Shown in pieces: positions 26,186-39,371 of a DNA stretch of 64,000 nt. A model generated the notes under the pieces. The model searched no databases. It was not told the origin of the DNA and worked only from the letters and a program-made list of their open reading frames with translations. This DNA comes from Panulirus ornatus. Its lineage: Eukaryota > Arthropoda > Malacostraca > Decapoda > Palinuridae. The stretch spans positions 21,843,517 to 21,907,516 of the forward strand of contig NC_092241.1 in NCBI RefSeq assembly GCF_036320965.1, in the 5' to 3' direction. The position numbers and the translations under genes were made by a program. Position 1 is the stretch's first letter, and each line of letters starts with the position of its first letter.

Positions 26186-26425
26186 ATCCCTGGGGATAGG
26201 GCAGAAAGAACACTTCCCACGTATTCCCCGCGTGTCGTAGAAGGCGACTAAAAGGGGAGGAATCGGGGGGCTGTAAACCCTCCCCTCTTGCCTTTTTCTT
26301 TTAATTTTCCAAAAGAAGGAACAGAGAAGGGGGCCAGGTAAGGATATTCCCTTAGAGGCCCAGTCGTCTGTTCTTAATGCTACCTTGCTAATGCGGGAAA
26401 TTTCGAAGAGTTTGAAATAGATATA
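26186..26425 (+). mobile_element. Short LINE-like non-autonomous element, complete
   Basis: The head TATCCCTGGGGATAGGGCAG and GTGTCGTAGAAGGCGACTAA match the LINE 5' UTR. The middle (CCAAAAGAAGGAACAGAGAA and GGGGCCAGGTAAGGATATTC) is specific to this element. The tail (GCTACCTTGCTAATGCGGGA) resembles the LINE 3' tail. The total is about 240 bp with no ORF, and (TA)n lies on its left. It is probably a deletion derivative or SINE-like passenger that uses the LINE machinery. Confidence 0.8.
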
Positions 26426-26435
26426 TATTTATATT

Positions 26436-29092
26436 TATTTATTTATTTTGCTTTGTCGCTGTCTCCCGCGTTTGCGAGGTAGCGCAAGGAAACAGACGAA
26501 AGAAATGGCCCAACCCCCCCACATACACTTGTATATACATGCACGTCCACACACGCAAATATACATACAAATACATCTCAATGTACACATATATAAACAC
26601 ACACAGACACATGCATATATACACATGCACACAATTCACACTGTCTGCCTTTATTCATTCCCATCGCCACCTCGCCACACATGGAATAACATCTCCCTCC
26701 CCCCTCATGTGTGCGAGGTAGCGCTAGGAAAAGACAACAAAGGCCACATCCGTTTACACTCAGTCTCTAACTGTCATGCAATAATGCCCGAACCACATCT
26801 CATTTTCCAAATCCAGGCCCCTCAGAACTTTCCATGGTTTACCCCAGACGCTTCATATGCCCTGATTCAATCCATTGACAGCTTGTCGACCCCGGTATAC
26901 CACATCGATCCAATTCATTCTATTCCTTGCCCGCCTTTCACCCTCCTGCATGTTTAGGCCCCGATCGCTCAAAATGTTTTTCACTCCATCTTTCCACCTC
27001 CAATTTGTTCTCCCAATTCTCGTTCCCTCGATCTCCGATATATATATCCTCTTGGTCAATATTTCCTCACTCATTCTCTCCATGTGCCCAAACCATTTCA
27101 AAGCACCCTCTTCTGCTCTCTCAACAACGCTCTCTTTATTTCCACACATCTCTCTTACCCTTACATTACTTACTCTATCAAACCACATCACAACACATAT
27201 TGTCCTCAAACATCTCATTTCCAGCACATCAGTCCTCCTGCGCTCAACTCTATCCATAGCCCACGCCTCGCAACCATACAACATTGTTGGAACCATTATT
27301 CCTTCAAACATACCCATTTTTGCTTTCGGTGATAATGTTCTCGACTTCCACACATTCTTCAAGGCCCCCAGGATTTTCGCCCCCTCCCCCACCCTACGAT
27401 TCACTTCCGTTTCTATGGTTCCATCCGCTGCCAGATCCACTCCCAGATATCTAAAACACTTTACTTCCTCCAGTTTTTCTCCATTCAAACTTACCTCCCA
27501 ATTGACTTGACCCTCAACCCTACTGTACCTAATAACCTTGCTCTTATTCACATTTACTCTTAACTTTCTTCTTTCACACACTTTATCAAACTCAGTCACC
27601 AGCTTCTGCAGTTTCTCACATGAATCAGCAACCAGCGTTGTATCATCAGCGAACAACAACTGACTCACTTCCCAAGCTCTCTCATCCACAACAGACTTCA
27701 TACTTGCCCCTCTTTCCAAAACTCTTGCATTCACCTCCCTAACAGTCCCATCCATAAACAAATTAAACAAGCATGGAGACATCACACACTCCTGCCGCAA
27801 ACCTACATTCACTGAGAACCAGTCACTTTCCTCTCTTCCTACACGTATACATGCCTTACATCCTAGATAAAAACTTTTCACTGCTTCTAACAACTTGCCT
27901 CCCACACCATATACTCTTAATACCTTCCACAGAGCATCTCTATCAACTCTATCATATGCCTTCTCCAGATCCATAAATATTATATTCAAATCCATTTGCT
28001 TTTCTAAGTATTTCTCGCATACATTCTTCAAAGCAAACACCTGATCAACACATCCTCTACCCCTTTTGAAACGACCCTGCTCTTCCCCATTCTGACGCTC
28101 TGTACATGCCTTCACCCTCTCAATCAATACCCTCCCATATAGTTTACCAGGAATACTCAACAAACTTATACCTCTGTAGTTTGAGCACTCACTCTTATCC
28201 TCTGTGCCTTTGTACAATGGCACTATGCACGCATTCCGCCAATCCTCACGCACCTCACCATGAATCATACATACATTAAATAACCTTACCAACCAGTCAA
28301 CAATACAGTCACCCCCTTTTTTAATAAATTCCATTGCAATACCATCCAAACCTGCTGCCTTGACGGCTCTCATTTTCCGCAAAGCTTTTACTACCTCTTC
28401 TCTCTTTACCAAATCATTTTCCCTAAACCTCTCACTCTTCACACCACCTTGACCAAAACACAATATATCTGCCACTCTATCATCAAACACATTCAACAAA
28501 CCTTCAAAATACTCACTCGATCTCCTTCTCACATCACCACTACTCGTTATCACCTCCACATTAGCCCCTTTCACTGAAGTTCCCATTTGCTCCCTTGTCG
28601 TACGCACTTTATTTACCTCCTTCCAAATTTTGTTTCTATTCTCCCTAAAATTCAATGATACTCTCTCACCCCAACTCTCATTTGCCCTCTTTTTCACCAC
28701 TTCCACCTTTCTCATGACCTTCAGTCTCTTTCTTTTATACATCTCCCACTCATTTGCATTTTTTCCTTGCAAAAATCGTCCAAATACCTCTTTCTTCTTT
28801 TTCACTAATAATTTTATTTCTTCATCACACCACTCACTACCCTTTCTAATCAACGCACCTCCCACGCTTCTCGTGCCACAAGCATCTTTTGCGTAAGCCA
28901 ACACTGTTTCCCTAAATACGTGCCATTCCTCCCCCATTCCCCTTACCTCCTTTGTTCTCACCTTTTTCCATTCTGTACTCAGTCTCTCCTGGTACTTCCT
29001 CACACAAGTCTCCTTCCCAAGCTCACTTACTCTCACCACCCTCTTCACTCCAACATTCTCTCTTCTTTTCTGAAAACCCATACAAATCCTTG
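26436..29092 (-). mobile_element. RTE-like LINE, 5'-truncated, long 3' UTR
   Basis: On the minus strand the copy begins at about [11 protein letters not shown], just after the endonuclease, and runs through linker, RT, C-terminal region, long 3' UTR and tail. Its 5' end abuts the next LINE fragment head to head at about 29,093-29,103. Confidence 0.92.
26853..29081 (-). pseudogene. RTE-like LINE linker + reverse transcriptase, uninterrupted 742-codon frame
   Basis: The longest open frame in the window and the only copy here whose linker, RT and C-terminal region are in one frame. Approximate order: linker at residues 1-250; thumb-proximal [15 protein letters not shown] near 290; RT motif [11 protein letters not shown] near 370; motif B reading RQECVMSPC near 430; FADDTTLVADS near 475; RYLGVDL near 545; and the RTE-like C-terminus (GHMERM, WRWKDGVKN) ending in [11 protein letters not shown]. 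The APE endonuclease is absent by 5' truncation. Motif B has Glu where other copies and most RTs have Gly (RQG), and EEQCGFRSG has become EEQGRFKRG, so activity is doubtful. It is labelled a pseudogene because the element is 5'-truncated. It could still be translated if transcribed. Confidence 0.85.
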
Positions 29093-29102
29093 GTATACCC
29101 TT

Positions 29103-30600
29103 GATAAGAGTGAGTGCTCAAATTAAAGAGGTATAAGTTTGTTGAGTATTCCTAGTAAATTATATGGGAGGGTATTGATTGAAAGGGTGAAGGCATGTAC
29201 AGAGCATCAGATTGGGAAAGAGCAGTGTGGTTTCAGAAGTGGTAGAGGATGTGTGGATCAGGTGTTTGCTTTGAAGAATGTATGTTAGAAATACTTAGAA
29301 AAGCAAATGGATTTGTGTGTAGCATTTATGGATCTGGAGAAGGCATATGATAGATTTGATAGAGATACTCTGTGGAAGGTATTAAGAATATATGGTGTGG
29401 GAGGCAAGTTGTTAGAAGCAGTGAAAAGTTTTTATCGAGGATGTAAGGCATGTGTACGTGTAGGAAGAGAGGAAAGCGATTGGTTCTCAGTGAATGTAGG
29501 TTTGCGGCAGGGGTGTGTGATGTTTCCATTGTTGTTTAATTTGTTTATGGATGGGGTTGTTAGGGAGGTGAATGAAAGAGTTTTGGAAAGAGGGGCCAGT
29601 ATGAAGTCTGTTGGGGATGAGAGAGCTTGGGAAGTGAGTCAGTTGTTGTTCGCTGATGATACAGCGCTGGTGGCTGATTCATGTGAGAAACTGCAGAAGC
29701 TGGTGACTGAGTTTGGTAAAGTGTGTGAAAGAAGAAAGTTAAGAGTAAATGTGAATAAGAGCAAGGTTATTAGGTACGGTAGGGTTGAGGGTCAAGTCAA
29801 TTGTGAGGTAAGTTTGAATGGAGAAAAACTGGAGGAAGTAAAGTGTTTTCGATATCTGGGAGTGGATCTGGCAGCGGATGGAACCATGGAAGCGGAAGTG
29901 TATCATAGGGTGGGGGAGGGGGCGAAAATTCTGGGAGCCTTGAAAAATGTGCGGAAGTTGAGAACATTATCTCGGAAAGCAAAAATGGGTATGTTTGAAG
30001 GAATAGTGGTTCCAACAATGTTGTATGGTTGCGAGGTGTGGGCTATGGATATAGTTGTGCGCAGGAGGATGGATGTGCTGGAAATGAGATGTTTGAGGAC
30101 AATGTGTGGTGTGAGGTGGTTTGATCGAGTAAGTAACGTAAGGGTAAGAGAGATGTGTGGAAATAAAAAGAGCGTCGTTGAGAGAGGAGATGATGGTGTT
30201 TTGAAATGGTTTGGGCACATGGAGAGAATGAGTGAGGAAAGATTGACCAAGAGGATATATGCGTCGGAGGTGGAGGGAACGAGAAGTGGGAGACCAAATT
30301 GGAGGTGGAAAGATGGAGTGAAAAAGATTTTGTGTGATCGGGGCCTGAACATGCAGGAGGGTGAAAGGAGGGCAAGAAATAGAGTGAATTGGATCGATGT
30401 GGTATACCGGGGTTGACGTGCTGTCAGTGGATTGAATCAGGGTATGTGAAGCGTCTGGGGTAAACCATTGAAAGCTGTGTAGGTATGTATATTTGCGTGT
30501 GTACACATATGTATATACATGTGTATGGGGTGGGTTGGGCCATTTCTTTCGTCTGTTTCCTTGCGCTACCTCGCAAACGCGGGAGACAGCGACAAAGCAA
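29103..30600 (+). mobile_element. RTE-like LINE, 5'-truncated, short 3' UTR, poly(A)
   Basis: The copy starts at DKSECSN in the RT, covers the rest of the ORF and the short 3' UTR (AAAGCTGTGTAGGTATGT), and ends in the tail GACAGCGACAAAGC. About 24 A residues and then (TA)n follow. Confidence 0.9.
29104..30416 (+). pseudogene. RTE-like LINE RT C-terminal part
   Basis: After a GAG-to-TAG stop in NVCEKY (29,286-29,288), a frame of 369 codons (29,307-30,416) carries RT motif [11 protein letters not shown], motif B RQGCVMFPL, FADD and the C-terminal region. It ends at the subfamily TGA. The SNYRG codon for Tyr is also a stop (TAA) near 29,127. No endonuclease is present. Confidence 0.85.
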
Positions 30601-30603
30601 AAA

Positions 30604-30691
<88 letters not shown>
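30601..30691. repeat. Poly(A) followed by (TA)n
   Basis: A run of about 20 A residues (the LINE poly(A) end) and then about 70 bp of TA, after which the PLE 3' end begins. Confidence 0.95.
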
Positions 30692-30696
<5 letters not shown>

Positions 30697-30758
30697 AACG
30701 ATTACAATTTTGCACGTGATCAAGATATTCCTATGAGTCCACGGGGAGAATGAAACAC

Positions 30759-30788
30759 AAAAAGTTCCCAAGTGCACTTTCGTGTAAT
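30759..30788 (-). repeat. Inverted repeat (stem-loop) in the PLE 3' UTR
   Basis: On the minus strand ACACGAAAGT is followed ten bases later by ACTTTTTGTGT, giving a near-perfect stem of about 10 bp. The plus copy has the matching ACTTTTCGTGT but a changed left arm (ATACAAAAGT). It overlaps the candidate hammerhead core and is a competing fold. Confidence 0.7.
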
Positions 30789-30806
30789 AATCACATCTTC
30801 AGGGGA
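30766..30806 (-). ncRNA. Candidate minimal hammerhead ribozyme in the PLE 3' UTR
   Basis: Read on the minus strand there are the hammerhead core strings CTGAAGA (30,802-30,796) and GAAA (30,781-30,778). Flanking TCCC (30,806-30,803) and GGGA (30,769-30,766) can pair as stem I. AGTGCACT (30,778-30,771) is self-complementary, as expected for a short stem III that works in a dimer. PLEs are known to carry minimal hammerheads. Against it: stem II would be only three pairs (GTG/CAC) with an unpaired U next to the core, and the cleavage triplet would be CUU. Sequence inspection only; treat as a hypothesis. Confidence 0.28.
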
Positions 30807-30998
30807 GACACAAGAGAAAAATATAACACTCAGTTGATATACGTCGAAGAGACGAAGCTAGGACGCCATTTGGTAAACATGTGATTGTCCAAAACGTACA
30901 ACGAGCGTTCATAAACTTATCATTTTACAAATCTTCTCAACAATAAACTTATCTAATTTTTATAGACCATCACTATCATTAAGACTGTAATTCTTTGT

Positions 30999-32169
30999 TT
31001 ATTTAATAATAGAAGATTCACTGATATTTCTCTTGGCAATAGAAGTAGAGTTAGTAACTGAGATGGCGTTACTCCAGTCAATACAATGGTCATAGTTTTT
31101 AACATGATTAAACAAGGCATTTGATTCTTGTCCCGTTCTTCTACTATATTTATGTTTCTTAAGTCTAACAGAAAGATCCTTACTAGTCTGACTAACATAA
31201 AATTTATCAAAGTTTCCACAAGCCACTTTATAGATGCAACCAAGAAAATTTTCTGATGAATTTCTGATTAAGATGCTCTTTATAGTATTATTGTTGCTAA
31301 AGGCAACATTTACATTAAAGCATTTAAGCGACATCTGAAGCAAAGTAAAATTATTATTAAAAGAGAATACTAAAAGATTCCTGGTTTCAATGGGAGGTTT
31401 GGGCTCAACTCTATAAAATGATTTCTTTCCTAACTTAAGGGATTTATCAATGAAAGATCTAGGGTACTTTAACTTAGATCCAATAGAATTTAGCTTCTCA
31501 AACTCATCATCAATAAACTCTGGACTGCAAATACGTGACGCCCTAAGGAACATAGATTGAAATGATGATAATTTAACTCTCTCATGTTGAGATGAGTAAT
31601 AATGGATATATGAGCATACATTGGTGGGTTTTCTGTATATGCTAAACTTAAACTTCTTTCCTTGTATATGGATCATGCAATCTAAAAATGGTAACATACC
31701 ATTATTTTCATTTTCTACAGTAAATATGATGGAAGGTACTAAATTGTTAAGTAAGGGGAGAAATATTTGTAAATTTTCATTTGTTGGCCAAACACAAAAA
31801 ACATCATCTACATACCTAAACCAAATTGCATTAGAAGGTAAGATATCCTTTAGTAATTTTGTTTCAAAAAATTCCATGTAAAGATTACTTACTACAGGTG
31901 AAAGAGTGTTACCCATTGCCACACCAAATTTTTGAGCATAATAATCTCCATTAAATTGAAATACAGTCTTTTATACACAATTTTATCAGTTCAGTGAAAT
32001 TAGACTTTAGAACAGGTAAATGAATATCATCCAAGACATCAAATAAATATTCTAAAAGGTCATCAACTGGAACTTTAATGAAAAGTGAGGAAACATCAAA
32101 GCTAACTAGTTTTAAATCAAAATTAGCATTGATACTCTTTAGCTTGTTGACTAAATCTACATTGTTCAT
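30999..32169 (-). pseudogene. PLE reverse transcriptase + GIY-YIG endonuclease, partial, one frameshift
   Basis: Two frames belong to one protein. 31,951-32,169 (72 codons) holds RT motif A FDVSSLF. 30,999-31,922 (307 codons) holds motif B AMGNTLSPVVSNLYMEFFE, motif C YVDD, the IYRKPT segment and a GIY-YIG-type nuclease (KFYVSQTSKDLSVRLKKH, then ALFNHVKNYDHCIDW). They are separated by a 2-bp loss near 31,963: GACTGTATTTCAA against GACTGTGTATTTCAA in the other copy. In the GIY-YIG motif the usual YVGQT reads YVSQT. The N-terminal half is missing by 5' truncation. Family assignment is firm; this copy is inactive. Confidence 0.88.
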
Positions 32170-32188
32170 GATATTAAAGAAACTTGAA

Positions 32189-34198
32189 ATGGAGGAGGCT
32201 TTTCGTATTTCAAGAGAGAAGAAACTTGCCTTTCAAATGGCAATACCGACACACTAGAAGAACCGGATGTTTGACTATTGCTATGATGAATTAAGGAAAG
32301 AACGCAATGGGCTACAAGTGTCACTAAATCGTAACTTGGACCATCTTATTGAAAAAAGCGACTGGACCAAGAACACAAACCCATCTTTTGTGGTAAACCT
32401 GTCTAATAAACAACTAGATAAGGATTCCTTGCGTGCATTAGGCTATGGTTTAAGTTTTGTGTGCTCTAACAGAGACGCCAGCTGTGTTGATGTCACAAAG
32501 TCTTTTTGTAATTTAGAAAAATACAGTAATTTAAGTAATGATGATATTGATATCTGTAAGGGTTTAGTGTATGCCAGTTTGTTAAAACCAGTGGAAGCTA
32601 ATTGCCCTAAAAGATTCATAAGAGCAATTAACACCTTAAAAAAAGACAAGGATATACATATTACTAAAGCAGATAAGGAAAAAACTATTGTGATTTTAGA
32701 CAAAAGAAATTATTTATCTAAAATGAATGATCTTCTAAATGATAACACAACATATTCTAAATTTAGTAGAAATCCCTTAGAAGCAGTTGATTCTCACTTC
32801 AAAAAAGAAATGAAGTTGTTGTTGAAAGGTAACATTTCTCTTATCAAAAGTTTGTCATCTTTATCCCCTTCACTGTCATATATGTATGGACTTATCAAAA
32901 CACATAAACAGAATTTTCCAGCAAGACCTATAGTGAGTTCAGTAGGCTGCATCACATATAAATTGTCAAAATGGTTAGTTTCTTTATTAAGCCCTTTAGA
33001 GGGTAAGGTATCAAATTCTAATATCATGAACAATGTAGATTTAGTCAACAAGCTAAACAATATCAATGTTGATTTTGATTTCAAACTAGTTAGCTTTGAT
33101 GTTTCCTCACTTTTCACTAAAGTTCCAGTTGGTGACCTTTTAGAATATTTATTTGATGTCTTGGATGATATTCATTTACCTGTTCTAAAGCCTAATTTCA
33201 CTGAACTGATAAAATTGTGTACAAAAGACTGTGTATTTCAATTTAATGGAGATTATTAACCTAAAAACTTTGGTGTGGCAATGGGTAACCCTCTTTCACC
33301 TGTAGTAAGTAATCTTTATATGGAAGTCTTTGAAACAAAATTACTAAAGGATATCTTACCTTCTAATGCAATTTGGTTTAGGTATGTAGATGATGTTCTT
33401 TGTGTTTGGCCAACAAATGAAAATTTACAAATATTTCTCCCCTTGCTTAACAATTTAGTACCTTCCATCATATTTACTGTAGAAAATGAAGGTAATGGTA
33501 TATTACCATTTTTAGATTGCATGATCCATATACAAGGAAACAAGTATAAGTCTAGCATATATAGAAAACCCACCAATGTATGCTCATATATCCATTATTA
33601 CACATCTCAACATGAGAGAGTTAAATTATCATCATTTCAATCTATGTTCCTTAGAGCGTTACCTATTTGCAGTCCAGAGTTTATTGATGATGAGTTTGAG
33701 AAGATATATTTTATTGGATATAAGTTAAAGTACCCTAGAACTTTCATTGATAAATCTCTTAAGTTACGAAAGAAATCATTTTATAGAGTTGAGCCCAAAC
33801 CTCCCATTGACACCAAGAATCTATTAGTCCTCCTTTTTAATAATAATTTCACTTTGCTTCCCATGTTGCTTAAATCCTTTAATGTAAATGTTGCCTTTAG
33901 CAACAATAATACTATAAAGAATATCTTAAATAGGAATTCACCAGAAAATTCTCTTGGTTGCATCCATAAAGTGCCTTGTGGAATCTGTCATAAATTTTAT
34001 GTTGGTCAGACTGGTAAGGATCTTTCTGTTAGACGTAAGCAACATAAATATAGTATAAGAACGGGACAAGAATCAAATGCCTTGTTTAATCATGTTAAAA
34101 ACTATGATCATTGTATTGACTGGAGTAACGCCATTTCAGTCGTTAACTCTAACTCTATTACCAAGAGAAATATCATTGAATCTTATATTATTAAATAA
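32189..34198 (+). pseudogene. PLE protein: N-terminal domain, RT and GIY-YIG endonuclease, two in-frame stops
   Basis: The whole reading is in one frame. From the ATG at 32,189 about 22 codons end in TAG (32,255-32,257). The frame 32,267-33,259 (330 codons) then carries the PLE N-terminal region and RT, including YGLIKTHKQNFPARPIVS and motif A DVSSLFTKVPV (Asp codon 33,098). A TAA follows GDY at 33,257-33,259, where the inverted copy has TAT. The frame 33,275-34,198 (307 codons) has motif B AMGNPLSPVV, motif C YVDD (33,383-33,394), IYRKPT and a GIY-YIG nuclease, with CGICHKFYVGQTGKDLSVRR near 34,000 and a downstream NHVKNYDHCIDW. The intact nuclease motif places it among endonuclease-bearing PLEs. 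The two stops make this copy inactive unless read through. Confidence 0.9.
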
Positions 34199-34390
34199 AC
34201 AAAGAATTGCAATCTTAATATTAGTGATGATCTGTACAAATTAGATAACTTTATTGTTGATAAGATTTGTAAAATGATAAGTTTATGAACGCTCGTTGTA
34301 TGTTTAGGACAATCACATGTTTACCAAGTGGCGTTCTAGCTTCGTCTCTTCGATGTACATCAACTGAGTGCTATATTTTTCTCTTGTGTC

Positions 34391-34431
34391 TTCCCTGATG
34401 ATGTGATTATTATACAAAAGTGCACTTGGGA
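34391..34431 (+). ncRNA. Degenerate hammerhead-like motif in the PLE 3' UTR
   Basis: Counterpart of 30,766-30,806. The CTGATGA core string is present, but GAAA has become AAAA (TATACAAAAGTGCAC) and stem I is weakened (TTCC/GGGA). If the motif is a ribozyme, this copy should be dead. Confidence 0.2.
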
Positions 34432-34466
34432 ACTTTTCGTGTTTCATTTTCCCCATGGACTCATAG

Positions 34467-36955
<2,489 letters not shown>

Positions 36956-37032
<77 letters not shown>
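36956..37032. repeat. (TA)n microsatellite
   Basis: TA tract that joins a LINE cut in its RT (left, plus) to the 3' end of another LINE (right, minus). Confidence 0.96.
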
Positions 37033-37037
<5 letters not shown>

Positions 37038-39367
37038 TATTCATTTATTTTGCTTTGTCGCTGTCTCCTGCGTTAGCGAGGTAGCGCAAGGAAACAGACG
37101 ATAGAATGGCCCAACCCACCCACATACACATGTATATACATATACGTCCACACACGCAAATATATATACCTATACATCTCAATGTACACATATATATACA
37201 CACAGAGGCATATACATATATACACATGCACACAATTCACACTGTCTGCCTTCATTCATTCCCATCGCCACCTCGCCACACATGGAATATCATCCCCCTC
37301 CCCCCCTCATGTGTGCGAGGTAGCGCTAGGAAAAGACAACAAAGGCCCAATTCGTTCACTCTTAGTCTCTAGCTATCATGTAATAATGCACCGAAACCAC
37401 AGCTCCCTTTCCACATCCAAGCCCCACAGAACTTTCCTTGGTTTACCCCAGACGCTTCACATGCCCTGGTTCAATCCATTGACAGCACGTCGACCCCGGT
37501 ATACCATATAGTTGCAATTCCCTCTATTCCTTCCACCTCTTTCACCCTCCTGCATGTTCATGCCCCGATCACTCAAAATATTTTTCACTCCATCTTTCCA
37601 CCTCCAATTTGGTCTCCCACTTCTCCTCGTTCCCTCCATCCCTGACACATATATCCTCTTGGTCAGCCTTTCCTCACTCATTCTCTCCATGTGACCAAAC
37701 CATTTCAAAATACTCTCTTTTGCTCTCTCAACCATACTCTTTTTATTTCCACACATCTCTCTTACCTTTACATTAATTACTCGATCAAACCACCTCACAG
37801 CACATATTGTCCTCAAGCATCTCATTTCCAGCACATCCACCCTCCTGCGCACAACTCTATCCATAGCCCACGCCTCGCAACCATACAACATGGTTGGAAT
37901 CTCTATTCCTTCAAACATACCCATTTCTGCTTTCCGAGATAATGTTCTCGACTTCCAAACGTTCTTCAAGGCTCCCAGAATGTTCGCCCCCTCTCCCACC
38001 ATATGATTCAATTCCCCTTCCATGGTTCCATCCGCTGCCAGATCAACTCCCACTTATCTCAAACACTTTACTTCCTCCAGTTCTTCTCCATTCAAACTTA
38101 CCTCCCAATTCACTTGAACCTCAACCGTAATATACCTAATAACCATGCTCTTATTCGCGTTCACTCTTAACTTTCTTCTTTCACACACTTTACCAAACTC
38201 AGTCACCAGCTTCTGCAGTTTCTCACATGAGTCAGCCACCAGCGCTGTATCATCAGTGAACAACAACTGACTAACTTCCCAAGCTCTCTCATCCACAACA
38301 AACTGCATACTTGCTCCTCTTTCCAAAACTCTTGCATTCACCTCCCTAACATCCAATCCATAAACAAATTAAACAGCCATGGAGACATCACACACCCCTG
38401 CCGCAAACCTATATTTACTGAGAACCAATCACTTTCCTCTCTTTTTACTCGTGCACATGCCAAACATCCTCGGTAAAGTCTTTTCACTGCTTCTAACAAC
38501 TTGCCTCCCACACCATATATTCTCAATACCTTCCACAGAACATCTCTATCACCTCAATCATAAGCCTTCTCCAGATCCATAAATGCTACATAATAATCCA
38601 TTTGCTTTTCTAAGTATTTCTCACATACATTCTTCAAAGCAAACACCTGATCCACACATTCTCTATCACTCCTGAAACCACACTGCTCTTCCCCAATCTG
38701 ATGCGCTGTACATGCCTTCACCCTCTCAATGAACACCCTCCCATATAATTTCCCATTAATACTCAACAAACTTATTCTTTTTGTAATTTGAGCACTCACT
38801 CTCATCCCCTTTGCCTTTGTACAATGGCATTATGCAAGCATTCCGCCAATCCTCAGGCACCTTCCCATGAATCAGACATACATTAAATAACCTTACCAAC
38901 CAGTCAACAAAACAGTCACCCCCTTTTTTAATAAATTCCACTGCAATACCATCCAAACCTAAGGCTTGCCAGCTTTCATCTTTCGCAAAGCTTTTAGTAC
39001 CTCTTCTCTGGTTACCAAATCATTTTCCCTAACCCTCTCACTTTGCACACCACCTCGACCAAAACACTCTATACATGCCACTCTATCGTCAAACACATTC
39101 AACAAACCTTCAAAATACTCACTCCATCTCCTTCTCACATCACCACTACTTGTTATCGCCTCCCCATTAGCCCACTTCCTGAAGTTCCCAATTGCTCCCT
39201 TGTCTTACGCACTTTATTTACCTCCTTCCAAAACATCTTTTTATTCTCCCTAAAATTTAATGATACTCTCTCACCCCAACTCTCATTTGCCCTCTTTTTC
39301 ACCTCTTGCACCTTTCTCTTGACCTCCTCCCTATTTCTTTTATACATCTCCCACTCATTTGCATTTT
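37033..39367 (-). mobile_element. RTE-like LINE, 5'-truncated in the linker, long 3' UTR
   Basis: On the minus strand the copy begins in the linker near NANEWEMYKR (39,367) and runs to the long 3' UTR and tail (37,033). It is joined head to head at 39,368 to the 5' terminus of the next LINE. Confidence 0.9.
37457..39360 (-). pseudogene. RTE-like LINE linker + RT, heavily broken
   Basis: Linker pieces lie at 39,360-38,960 and RT pieces at 38,956-37,457, in at least six frames. Motif [10 protein letters not shown], motif [10 protein letters not shown] and motif C, here FTDDTALVADS with Ala changed to Thr, are recognisable. Lesions include a frameshift at AAGLDG near 38,965, one in SNYRGIS near 38,785, one at FMDGVVRE near 38,350 and a stop in RYLGVD near 38,054. 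It retains the CGA-type C-terminal end [11 protein letters not shown]. Confidence 0.82.
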
Positions 39368-39371
39368 TCTC

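Larger units (their letters stand above)
30692..32175 (-). mobile_element. Penelope-like element, 5'-truncated, inverted copy
   Basis: On the minus strand this copy begins in the RT (AATATCATGAACAATGTAGA at about 32,175) and continues through RT, GIY-YIG endonuclease and 3' UTR to about 30,692. It retains about 35 bp of 3' UTR (AATATCTTGATCACGTGCAA) beyond the point where the other copy is cut off by (AT)n. It lies head to head with the longer copy at 32,176. Confidence 0.9.
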
